This document shows positions 7,939 to 16,149 of a stretch of 41,323 nt of DNA, piece by piece. The notes beneath the pieces were generated by a model, which was given only the letters and a program-made list of their open reading frames with translations, did not search any database and was not told the DNA's origin. This DNA comes from Myxococcota bacterium (lineage in GTDB: Bacteria > Myxococcota > JAJVIH01), in NCBI GenBank assembly GCA_022072125.1, contig JAJVIH010000032.1:1-41323 (forward strand). The letters are read 5' to 3'. A program made the translations under genes and the position numbers. How positions within the stretch are numbered: the first letter of the stretch is position 1; every line of letters begins with the position of its first letter.

Positions 7939-8601
7939 TCACGGCCCCAGACCAACCCAGCTATCGCCTTCGGGCGTGGTCTGTTTTTTCCAGATGGGCG
8001 CGCGCTGCTTGAGTTCGTCAATGATCCACTGGCAGGCGGCGAAGGCTTCCTGACGGTGTGGGGCGCCGGTCACGATCACCACCGCGATGTCGCCGATCTC
8101 CAGCAGGCCGTGGCGGTGGGCGATGGCGGCCTCCACGCCCGGCCATTTGGCGGCCGCCTCTGAACGAAGCTGTTCAAACACCTTCAGCGCCATTTCCGGG
8201 TACGCTTCATACTCCAGCCGCACCACGCCGCGGCCTTCGGAATGGTTGCGAACCCGCCCGGTGAAACTGACGTAACCTCCAAAGCTGTCCCGGCGCACGC
8301 GCGCCTCAATCGCCGCCGGATCAATGGGCTCCGCGTGCAGGCTGACCATCCCGCCGCCTCCCGCCACCGGAGGAATGAAAGCGATCTCATCGCCATCCAT
8401 CAGGACGACGTCATCGCCCGCGAAATCCTGGTTCACCGCCACGCGGCACCAGGGCAGCACCGGCTTCAATTCCGGGCGGCGCGCCAGCAACCACTCCTTG
8501 AAAGCGGGGATCGCCAGCGCTCCCGGCAACTCCAGCTTTTCGCTGTCCAGCCGCACGCGCTCCCGGCATGCGGCGAAATACCGGACGGTCACTTCCATCA
8601 T
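7939..8601 (-). CDS. MoaD-MoaE fusion (molybdopterin synthase small and large subunits)
   Basis: The protein has 220 residues from ATG at 8601 or 8598. Residues 1-84 are a ubiquitin-like MoaD domain: VRYFAACRE at the start, VLMDGDEIAFIPPVAGGGG at the end. Residues 85-220 are MoaE, with GGYVSFTGRVRN, LEYEAYPEMA, HRHGLLEIGD, APHRQEAF and the catalytic-lysine segment PIWKKQTTPEG. Molybdopterin synthase makes molybdopterin from cyclic pyranopterin monophosphate, using a thiocarboxylate on the free C-terminal glycine of MoaD. In this fusion the glycines sit in mid-chain, so cleavage after GGGG is expected, as known for mycobacterial MoaX. No other moa/moe gene is in the window. The gene converges on the Cys-rich protein gene ending at 7890. 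Confidence 0.93.
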   Translation of the reverse strand: MMEVTVRYFAACRERVRLDSEKLELPGALAIPAFKEWLLARRPELKPVLPWCRVAVNQDFAGDDVVLMDGDEIAFIPPVAGGGGMVSLHAEPIDPAAIEARVRRDSFGGYVSFTGRVRNHSEGRGVVRLEYEAYPEMALKVFEQLRSEAAAKWPGVEAAIAHRHGLLEIGDIAVVIVTGAPHRQEAFAACQWIIDELKQRAPIWKKQTTPEGDSWVGLGP

Positions 8602-8724
8602 GATGAAAGGGTATCACCCCCGCCGGGACTGTAAAGGCGTCCGGCTCCGGAATTGATCTGGATCAGTTTATTGGCGCGCCAGCGATTCCGGGCTTGCTCC
8701 CGGCTGAAGGCTTTCCTAGGCTTC

Positions 8725-10071
8725 ATGGCCATGGCGCGCTGGATGGTCATCGCCCTTGTGCTGGCCGTGGAGACACTCCCCGGCTGCGGCGCGGATGCGC
8801 CCGCGGACGCCGGCGTTTCGCCGGATGGCGCCCCCGCCGCCGCGTTTGGCCAGACCATCGCCGGGGTGGAATTGACTGAAGCGGAACTGGAGAACATCCG
8901 GCAGATGGGACCGCTCCCCGCCCTGCCGCCCGATCCTTCCAACCGTTTCGCGGATGACGAACGGGCCGCCCGCCTGGGACAAATCCTGTTTTTCGATCGC
9001 CGGCTGTCCAGCAATGGCGAGGTTTCCTGCGCAAGCTGCCACAAGCCGGAAAGGGGCTTCGCGGAAGAAAAACCATTGGCGAACACGATCGCACCCGCCC
9101 AGCGCCATACTCCCTCCGTTCTCAACACCGCCCACCAGCGCTGGCAGTTCTGGGACGGACGCGCCGACAGCCTGTGGTCCCAGGCGCTTGGCCCCATTGA
9201 AAACCCGGTGGAGATGGGCTTCACCCGCATGGAAGCCGTGCGGTTGATTTCCACAAACCCCGCCTTGCGCGCCCGGTGGGTGGAAGTGTTTGGCCCGCCG
9301 CCGGATTTTTCAGACAACCAGCGTTTCCCCCCGCGCGCACGGCCCAACCCGCTGGACAGCGGCGACCCCCTGGAAAAGGCTTGGCGTTCGATGGCGGAAG
9401 CGGACCGGCAGGCGGTCAACAGCGCCTTCGCCAACCTGGGCAAGGCCATCGCCGCCTACGAGCGCAAACTGGTGACCGGCCCTGCTCCCATTGACCTTTT
9501 CGTGGCGGCGATCCGGACCGGCGCGGCGGACGGTTTGAAGGCGTTGCCCGCCGGCGCCGTGCGCGGACTCAAGCTGTTCGCGGGCAAGGGCCAGTGTTTT
9601 CTCTGCCATACGGGACCGCTGTTTTCCGATCTGGAGTTTCACAACCTGAAACTCAAACCGCGCCCGGGCATGAATCCGGGGGACATGGGCCGCCACGCCG
9701 GGGTTCAACAATTGCTGAATGACCCGTTCAACGTGACGGGCCCCTACAGCGACTCGACAACCGGTCCGGCGGCCGAAAGGCTGCGTTTCCTCAAGCCGCA
9801 GGAGGAAGATCGCGGCCAGTATAAGACGCCCATCCTGCGGAACGTGGCGCTGACCGCTCCCTATATGCATGGCGGTCATTTCGCCACTCTCAAGGATGTG
9901 GTGAGGTTCTACTCCACGCTGAACGAGGAGGGAACCATCGGCCACCGGGAGAATTTCATGCAACCGCTCAACTTCAGCGAAAGCGAACTGGACAGCCTGG
10001 TCGCGTTCCTGGAGTCCCTGACGGGTGAACCACCCCCCCGGGAATGGACCACCCCGCCGCCCGGACCGTGA
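8725..10071 (+). CDS. Di-haem cytochrome c peroxidase / MauG-family lipoprotein
   Basis: The protein has 448 residues from ATG at 8725; AGG lies 7 bases before it, and the frame extends upstream only by a TTG at 8653. The signal ends in the lipobox LPGC. Two haem c sites are visible: CASCH at residues 102-106 and CFLCH at 291-295. Other family motifs are LGQILFFDRRLS, FWDGRADSLWSQA, GPIENPVEMG, KTPILRNVALTAPYMHGG and SLVAFLESLTG. Members reduce hydrogen peroxide, or (MauG) oxidise Trp residues of partner proteins. An insert rich in Pro/Arg/Asn lies near residues 200-215. The gene is followed after 167 bases, same strand, by two large MopE-repeat surface proteins. That pairing is like the MopE/surface peroxidase pair of Methylococcus. 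Confidence 0.92.
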   Translation: MAMARWMVIALVLAVETLPGCGADAPADAGVSPDGAPAAAFGQTIAGVELTEAELENIRQMGPLPALPPDPSNRFADDERAARLGQILFFDRRLSSNGEVSCASCHKPERGFAEEKPLANTIAPAQRHTPSVLNTAHQRWQFWDGRADSLWSQALGPIENPVEMGFTRMEAVRLISTNPALRARWVEVFGPPPDFSDNQRFPPRARPNPLDSGDPLEKAWRSMAEADRQAVNSAFANLGKAIAAYERKLVTGPAPIDLFVAAIRTGAADGLKALPAGAVRGLKLFAGKGQCFLCHTGPLFSDLEFHNLKLKPRPGMNPGDMGRHAGVQQLLNDPFNVTGPYSDSTTGPAAERLRFLKPQEEDRGQYKTPILRNVALTAPYMHGGHFATLKDVVRFYSTLNEEGTIGHRENFMQPLNFSESELDSLVAFLESLTGEPPPREWTTPPPGP

Positions 10072-10238
10072 TCAATCCCAGGAACGCCCCGGTCTGACCC
10101 TGCCGTCACACCCTGGTTTTCACGCCGCGGCGCGTCATACTTATTTATTCCTGTCGTTCACTTGACCTATGGCAGGCGGCCCCTTCTGAGGTACTATGGT
10201 CTTCAAGGATAGTATGTACCGGCGAAAGGCTTCCCCCC

Positions 10239-13235
10239 ATGAAATCCCGGTTGAATCAGTCCATCCTGCTGGCGCTGGCCGTGGTGTGCGCCAGCGCGGC
10301 GGCCTGGATCGCACCCCAGGCCGCGTGGGCCCAGAACTGCGAAAAACCCAATATGTTGATCGTTCTCGACCGTTCCGGCTCGATGAACGACTACGGCAAA
10401 TGGGACGCCGCCCGCAACGCCATTTACAGCCTGATGGGCTCCCACGGGGCCAAAATCCGCTGGGGCCTGAGCATGTTCCCGATTGGCCGCAGCAATTGCA
10501 GCACCGGCCAGATTGACGTGGACGTGGGAGACAACAGCAGCGGCGCCATTTCCTCGCTGCTGCGCAGCACCAGCGCCAATGGAGGCGGCACCCCCATTGG
10601 CGGCGCGCTGAGTTCGATCACGGGATACTGGGGAATCAACGACCCCAACCGGCGCAATTTCGTCCTGCTCATCACCGACGGCATGAACAACTGCAGCGGC
10701 AGCCCCTCGGGCGCGGCGGCCGGCCTGCTGGGACGCGGGATTAAAACCTACGTGGTTGGGTTCGGCTCCGGCGTGGATGGAGGCGAGTTGAACCGCATCG
10801 CCCAGGCGGGCGGAACCGGCAGCTACTACCGCGCCGACAACCAAGCCCAGCTTCAGACGGCGCTGAACAATATTGTTGTCCAGGCGACCAATGAGATCTG
10901 CGACAACAAGGACAACAACTGCAACGGCCAGGTGGATGAAGGGCTTTCCCAGCCCTGCGGAAACGCCTGCGGCCAGGGAACCCAGGTTTGCCAGAACGGC
11001 CAGTGGGGCGCCTGCAACGTGCAAAATCCCGTCGCCGAGGTCTGCGATGGCAAGGACAACAACTGCAATGGTCAGATTGATGAAGGGCTGACCCGCAACT
11101 GCCAGACCGCCTGCGGCGCGGGCACGCAAAACTGCATGAGCGGGGAATGGGGCAATTGCAGCGCCCAGCAGCCCGAACCCGAACAATGCGACGGCAAGGA
11201 CAATGACTGCAACGGCAAGGTGGATGACATCACCCGTTCCTGCAACGGCAAATGCGGCGTGGGCGTGGAGACCTGCTCCAACGGCAAATGGGATCAATGC
11301 TCCACCGACAAGATTGAACCCGAACGCTGCGACGGCACGGACAACGACTGCAACGGCAAGGTGGATGACGGCCTGGCGCCGCGCGCCTGCTCCACCGCCT
11401 GTGAAACCGGCACGGAGGTCTGCTCGCAGGGGTCATGGGTCAATTGCACCGCCCGCAAGCCCACCAACGAGGTGTGCGACGGCAAGGACAACGACTGCGA
11501 TGGCGTCATTGACGAACCCGAGGGACTCAACGAGGTCAACAAGGATTGTCAGGCCCCCAATACCGCCGGTCCGTGCCTGAAGGGACTGACCAAATGCACC
11601 GGCGGGCAGGTGGTTTGCGAATCCCTGGTCAAGCCTGCTCCCGAAACCGGTGACAACAAGGACAACGACTGCGACGGCAAAGTGGACGACAACCTGGAGC
11701 GGGAGTGTTCAACCGTCTGCGAAAAAGGCGTGGAGAAATGCGAGGCGGGCGAATGGGTGAATTGCAGCGCCCGCCGCCCCACCGAGGAACTGTGCAATGG
11801 CGTGGACGACGACTGCGACGGCCAGGTGGATGACGGCGATCCGGAAGGCGGCGCTTCCTGCGGCACGGGCCAGCTAGGTTTCTGCGCGGCGGGCATCCTG
11901 TCCTGTCAGGGCGGCATTCAGGTTTGCGCGCCCAACTCCCAGCCCAGGGTGGAATCGTGCAATGGTCTCGACGACGACTGCGACGGCCAGGTGGACGAAG
12001 GCGATTTGAAGCAGGGGGATCGCTGCCCCACAGGCCAGCCCGGCCGCTGCGCCGAGGGCAAGACCGAATGCTCCGCGGGGCTGATCAACTGCAAACCGGT
12101 CAATGACCCCGCCACGGAGGTGTGCAACGGCCTCGACGACAATTGCGACGGCAAGGTGGATGAAGGCGTAACCAATGCTTGCGGACGCTGCGGCGCGGTC
12201 CCGGCGGAAACCTGCAATGGCAAGGATGACGACTGCGACGGAACCGTGGATGAGGAAGCGCCCTGCCCCTCCGGCCAGTTCTGCGTCGAAGGCGCCTGCC
12301 GCAACCGCTGCGCATCAGGGGAATGCCCGCGCGGCCTGAGCTGCGAAACCACCAAGGACGGCGGGAAATTCTGCTTCTCGCCCTGCCGCGACGTGGCCTG
12401 CCCCATCGGCCAGACCTGCAACGATGGAACCGGCAAATGCGAGGACCTGTGCAAGGGCGCCTGCAAGGAAGGCGTTGAACTGTGCGTCAAGGGCCAATGC
12501 GTCGAAAACGACTGCTACGCCACCGGCTGTCCGGAAGGACAGGTCTGCGTGCTGGGCGCCTGCAAGGCCGATGAGTGCGCGGGCAAAAAATGCGCGGTCG
12601 TCGAGTTCTGCCGCGATGGACGCTGCGTTCCCTCCTGCTCGCGGGTGAGTTGCGCGCTGGACGAGCGTTGCGAGGATGGCAAATGCATCAAGGACCCCTG
12701 CCTGCTGGTGGCCTGCAACAAGGGCCAGCGCTGCAAGGAAGGGAAATGCGAGGGCGACCCCTGCGAAGGCGTCACCTGCAGCGAAGGCCGCATGTGCGTG
12801 GAAGGCAGTTGCACCGACGATCCCTGCTTGAAAACCCAGTGCGCGGAAAATGAAAAATGCCACCGCGGTCAGTGTCTGAGCATCCTCAATCCGGATCAGC
12901 CGGTCTCGCCCGATGGCGGCTCCACGGACAGCGACGCGGCGTCTCCGGACTCCGCCGGCGGCGCGGATGGCGGTTCTGGCGATGCTTCCGCCGGCGCGGG
13001 AAATCCGCCTTCCGAAACTCCGCCGGAAGAAGAGGAAAACACCGAGTCCGCTGGCGGTGGAAGCGACAAGACCAAACGGGGCGCCGCCGCGGCGGACGCC
13101 CCGGGCGGGATGCCCGTCCAGCCTGGTTGCGGGTGCGCGGCGGCTCCGTCCCGCCATCCGGGATCCGCCGCCTGGCTGGGTCTGTTGACTCTCCTGCTGG
13201 TTCTGCGAAGCTACAGAAAGCGAACGGGGTTCTGA
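10239..13235 (+). CDS. Large surface protein: VWA domain, ten MopE-type motifs, Cys-rich tail, MYXO-CTERM
   Basis: The protein has 998 residues. ATG at 10239 is preceded by GAAAGG. Its regions are: Sec signal about 1-32; von Willebrand A domain about 33-215 with the MIDAS motif DRSGS and LITDGMNNC; ten D-x-D-x-D-G motifs of the MopE putative metal-binding type about 219-673, most within a ~45-residue unit that also has paired Cys and W-x-x-C; small Cys-rich C-x-x-GQxC-xxGxC segments about 680-880; a Ser/Asp/Gly/Glu-rich linker; then PGCGC from about residue 960, a hydrophobic helix and a basic end (YRKRTGF). That end is a MYXO-CTERM-like sorting signal for surface anchoring. The sixth motif lacks its usual Cys (ETGDN). 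The VWA domain suggests adhesion or metal-dependent ligand binding. Only 19 bases separate it from its paralogue, so the two are co-transcribed. Confidence 0.9.
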   Translation: MKSRLNQSILLALAVVCASAAAWIAPQAAWAQNCEKPNMLIVLDRSGSMNDYGKWDAARNAIYSLMGSHGAKIRWGLSMFPIGRSNCSTGQIDVDVGDNSSGAISSLLRSTSANGGGTPIGGALSSITGYWGINDPNRRNFVLLITDGMNNCSGSPSGAAAGLLGRGIKTYVVGFGSGVDGGELNRIAQAGGTGSYYRADNQAQLQTALNNIVVQATNEICDNKDNNCNGQVDEGLSQPCGNACGQGTQVCQNGQWGACNVQNPVAEVCDGKDNNCNGQIDEGLTRNCQTACGAGTQNCMSGEWGNCSAQQPEPEQCDGKDNDCNGKVDDITRSCNGKCGVGVETCSNGKWDQCSTDKIEPERCDGTDNDCNGKVDDGLAPRACSTACETGTEVCSQGSWVNCTARKPTNEVCDGKDNDCDGVIDEPEGLNEVNKDCQAPNTAGPCLKGLTKCTGGQVVCESLVKPAPETGDNKDNDCDGKVDDNLERECSTVCEKGVEKCEAGEWVNCSARRPTEELCNGVDDDCDGQVDDGDPEGGASCGTGQLGFCAAGILSCQGGIQVCAPNSQPRVESCNGLDDDCDGQVDEGDLKQGDRCPTGQPGRCAEGKTECSAGLINCKPVNDPATEVCNGLDDNCDGKVDEGVTNACGRCGAVPAETCNGKDDDCDGTVDEEAPCPSGQFCVEGACRNRCASGECPRGLSCETTKDGGKFCFSPCRDVACPIGQTCNDGTGKCEDLCKGACKEGVELCVKGQCVENDCYATGCPEGQVCVLGACKADECAGKKCAVVEFCRDGRCVPSCSRVSCALDERCEDGKCIKDPCLLVACNKGQRCKEGKCEGDPCEGVTCSEGRMCVEGSCTDDPCLKTQCAENEKCHRGQCLSILNPDQPVSPDGGSTDSDAASPDSAGGADGGSGDASAGAGNPPSETPPEEEENTESAGGGSDKTKRGAAAADAPGGMPVQPGCGCAAAPSRHPGSAAWLGLLTLLLVLRSYRKRTGF
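10893..12257 (+). repeat. Ten MopE-type motif repeats in the first VWA protein
   Basis: The recurring unit is E-x-C-[DN]-G-x-D-[DN]-[DN]-C-[DN]-G-x-[VI]-D-[DE], spaced about 35-60 residues apart. At DNA level the core TGCGACGGCAAGGACAACGA and close variants recur many times. In most units a C-x-x-G-x-W-x-x-C segment precedes the motif. Confidence 0.9.
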
Positions 13236-13254
13236 TCGCCTGGAGATCAAAAAT

Positions 13255-15954
13255 ATGAAGTGGGGAAATCCAATTCTGGTCTTCGCCGTGTCCTTCGCCG
13301 CCGCATTGACGGCGTTTCAGGGCGAAGCGCGCGCCCAGGCGGCCTGCGAGGCCCCCAATATGATGATCGTGCTCGACAAGTCGGGCTCAATGGGCGACAG
13401 CAACAAGTGGAATGACGCGGTGGCGGCGGTGGATACGGCGCTCAACGCGGGGCCCACCGTGCGCTGGGGGTTGATCCTCTTTGATTCCGCCGTCTCGACC
13501 AAGGTCCTCTGCGCTCCCAATACCGCTGGCGCCGTACGCAGTTCCCTTTCATCTTCGGGTCCCGGCGGCGGAACGGACATGATCCGCGGGCTCCGTCAGG
13601 CGCGGACCGAATACACCACCAAAATCCTGCCTCCAGACCCCGTCAAACCCCGCCGTTCATTCGTGCTGTTCATCACCGACGGCAAGGCGCCGGACCCCTC
13701 TGCCGAAGTGGACGCCCTGCGCAATGTCACTGTCTCGGGCGTCAAATACGACATCAAGACCTTCGTGGTCGGTTTCGGAAAAGACGTGGACGCGACGATT
13801 CTCAACCGCCTGGCGGATCGCGGCGGCACCGCGCGCGCGGGCAATCCGCGGTATTACCAGGCCAACAACCGCACCGAACTGGCGCAGGCGCTCACCAACA
13901 TCATCAACCAGGTCCAGCAGGAAGAATGCAACGGCGTGGACGATGACTGCGACGGGCAGATTGACGAGGGATTGGCGCCGCGCGCCTGCTCCACCCGCTG
14001 CGGCAACGGCACGGAGGCCTGTTCCAATGGCCGCTGGGCGGGCTGCACCGCTCCGCAGCCCCAGGCGGAAGTCTGCGACGGCAAGGACAACGATTGCGAC
14101 GGCCGGGTGGACAACGGCGTGGGAACCGGCGGTTCGTGCGCGGTCCAGGGCGCGAAGGGCGAATGCGCCCAGGGAACGCTGGTCTGCGACGGCGTCTCGG
14201 TGAAATGCCAGGCCACGCGCCAGCCCCAGGCGGAAACCTGCGATGGCAAGGACAACGATTGCGACGGCCAGATTGACAATGGCCTGCGCCGCGAATGCGC
14301 GAGCCAATGCGGCAAGGGTTTTGAAACCTGCGACGGCGGGAAATACGCCAACTGCACGGCCCCGCAACCGCAGCCAGAAGCCTGCGACGGCCTGGACAAC
14401 GACTGCAACGGCGCCGTGGACGACAATATCCCCCCCAAAGGGGAATGCCGTTCCAGCCAGTTGGGCGTGTGCGGCAAGGGACGGATCGCCTGCCTCAGCG
14501 GCATCGAGGTCTGCGAACCCACCTCGCAACCTGCGCCGGAAATCTGCGACGGCCTGGATAACGACTGCGACGGCTCAACGGACGAAGGCAATCCGCAGGG
14601 CGGCGCGGTATGCGCCAGCGGCCTGAAAGGCGTGTGCTCCCGCGGCAAACAGGTTTGCCGGGGCGGCAAGCTGGAATGCAACGCCGAAAAAGAGCCCACC
14701 CGCGAAGTCTGCAATGGTCTCGATGACGATTGCGACGGCGTGGTGGACAATGGCGTGGCCAATTCGTGCGGTTTCTGCGCCCCCAATCCGGAGGAAGTCT
14801 GTGACGGCAAGGACAATGACTGCGATGGCGAGATTGACGACAACGCCAAATGTCCGGACGCCCGCCTGACCTGCCTCAATGGCAAATGCGTCGCCCGTTG
14901 TTCCTCCGGCGAATGTCCCGGCGGATTCCAGTGCAAGGAGGTCAACAGTTCCAAATACTGCATCTCCAACTGCGATGGCGTGAACTGCGCCCCGGGCGAG
15001 ACCTGCGATCCGCTCAAATCCGCCTGCCGCAACCTGTGCGAAGGCGTGAACTGCCCCGGCGGCCAGCGCTGCCAGGAAGGCAAATGCGTGGCGGAGGACT
15101 GCGCGGTTTCGGGTTGCGTGGATGGCCAGAAATGCATCGGCGGCAAATGCGAACCGGACCCCTGCGCGGGCGTGGATTGCGGGCGCAAAGCCTGCCGCGC
15201 CGGAACCTGCGTGGACTCCTGCGCGAACGTCTCCTGCGAGTTCGGGCAGAAATGCACGGACGGCCAGTGCGTTCCCAATCCCTGCGACGGCGTCGCCTGC
15301 AAGGCCGGTGAAATCTGCCGCGAGGGAAAATGCGAGACCAGCGCCTGCGCGGCGGTGTCTTGCAACGGCGGAACCGTCTGCCAGGACGGTTCCTGCGTGG
15401 AGGACCCCTGCAATGTGATCTCTTGCCCCGCCGGCCAGGCTTGCCGCGAAGGCCAGTGTATCAGCCGCGAACTGGTGGGCGACCCCTGTTCCGGCGTCAC
15501 CTGCGGGGATGGCGCGGTCTGCGACAAGAGCACCGGCGACTGCGTCACCGTCGAAGACCCCGCCAAGGTCTGCGGCGCGGTGCAATGCAAATCCAATGAA
15601 ATCTGCATCAACAACCAGTGCCGCGAAAAAGACGCCCCCGCCCCCGGTTGCCCGGAAAAGCCCTGCCCCGATGGCCAGAACTGCGTGGATGGCGCCTGCG
15701 TGGAGCCGGGATCCTCCTCCGGCGAGGACAGCGGCGCCACGGGCGGCGAAAGCGACCGCGGCCCGGACGGGCGCGACGGCGGAACCGGCGGCCGCTCCGG
15801 CCAATCCCCCGGCGAGGGAGACCTGACCGTTCCAACCCCGCCGGAAGGCTGCGGATGCGCAATCCGTCCGCGTCAGGATTCCAGTTCCGCTCCATGGGCG
15901 GCGTTGCTGGCGCTGGCGGCCGCGGCGGCGTTCATCCGCCGCGTGCGGCGATAA
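13255..15954 (+). CDS. Paralogous surface protein: VWA domain, seven MopE-type motifs, Cys-rich tail, MYXO-CTERM
   Basis: The protein has 899 residues. The architecture copies the preceding gene: signal about 1-28; VWA about 31-220 (MIDAS DKSGS, LFITDGKAPD); seven MopE-type motifs about 223-530; tandem Cys-rich C-x-GVxCxxGxxCxxGxC segments about 540-815; a Gly/Ser/Asp linker; and a C-terminal GCGC, hydrophobic helix and basic end (FIRRVRR), a MYXO-CTERM-like tail. Its start ATG at 13255 follows the upstream stop by 19 bases, with GGAG nearby. One repeat has Y-x-x-C where others have W-x-x-C. The pair looks like a tandem duplication followed by divergence in repeat number. The likely role is display on the outer surface with metal-stabilised repeats; partner and ligand are unknown. 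Confidence 0.9.
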   Translation: MKWGNPILVFAVSFAAALTAFQGEARAQAACEAPNMMIVLDKSGSMGDSNKWNDAVAAVDTALNAGPTVRWGLILFDSAVSTKVLCAPNTAGAVRSSLSSSGPGGGTDMIRGLRQARTEYTTKILPPDPVKPRRSFVLFITDGKAPDPSAEVDALRNVTVSGVKYDIKTFVVGFGKDVDATILNRLADRGGTARAGNPRYYQANNRTELAQALTNIINQVQQEECNGVDDDCDGQIDEGLAPRACSTRCGNGTEACSNGRWAGCTAPQPQAEVCDGKDNDCDGRVDNGVGTGGSCAVQGAKGECAQGTLVCDGVSVKCQATRQPQAETCDGKDNDCDGQIDNGLRRECASQCGKGFETCDGGKYANCTAPQPQPEACDGLDNDCNGAVDDNIPPKGECRSSQLGVCGKGRIACLSGIEVCEPTSQPAPEICDGLDNDCDGSTDEGNPQGGAVCASGLKGVCSRGKQVCRGGKLECNAEKEPTREVCNGLDDDCDGVVDNGVANSCGFCAPNPEEVCDGKDNDCDGEIDDNAKCPDARLTCLNGKCVARCSSGECPGGFQCKEVNSSKYCISNCDGVNCAPGETCDPLKSACRNLCEGVNCPGGQRCQEGKCVAEDCAVSGCVDGQKCIGGKCEPDPCAGVDCGRKACRAGTCVDSCANVSCEFGQKCTDGQCVPNPCDGVACKAGEICREGKCETSACAAVSCNGGTVCQDGSCVEDPCNVISCPAGQACREGQCISRELVGDPCSGVTCGDGAVCDKSTGDCVTVEDPAKVCGAVQCKSNEICINNQCREKDAPAPGCPEKPCPDGQNCVDGACVEPGSSSGEDSGATGGESDRGPDGRDGGTGGRSGQSPGEGDLTVPTPPEGCGCAIRPRQDSSSAPWAALLALAAAAAFIRRVRR
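13921..14844 (+). repeat. Seven MopE-type motif repeats in the second VWA protein
   Basis: This is the same unit as in the upstream gene, with cores such as GVDDDCDGQIDEG and GKDNDCDGRVDNG. DNA cores match the upstream array closely, which could allow recombination between the genes. Confidence 0.9.
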
Positions 15955-16149
15955 AGCGGTTTCGCGGCGTCTCCGGAATTTCAGGAATGGCCCGCCGGGA
16001 TGATCAATAGGGCCGGGAATCGCGGCGAAACCCGCGGGAAGATGACCGGTCACGCGCGCCGCCGGACTGCGGTTGCGTTCATTCCATAAGACAAAAGACC
16101 GTGACCGGGGGTTGTTCAGTGGGGCTGAGGATTCCCAGGTGAGACGCCC

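Noticed and set aside
10162-10197. TTGACC followed by TACTAT as a promoter for the first VWA gene
   Set aside because: The spacer is 24 bases, too long for a sigma-70 promoter; a sigma-54 reading also fails on spacing.
10893-12257. Periodic DNA repeats resembling a CRISPR array
   Set aside because: The periodicity is that of a protein repeat in one open frame; units vary in length and sequence and no cas gene is present.
13854-16053. Two long minus-strand frames opposite the second VWA protein
   Set aside because: Repeated Cys/Asp/Gly codons read backwards as Ser/Gln/Pro or Ala-rich strings; no signal or motif of their own.
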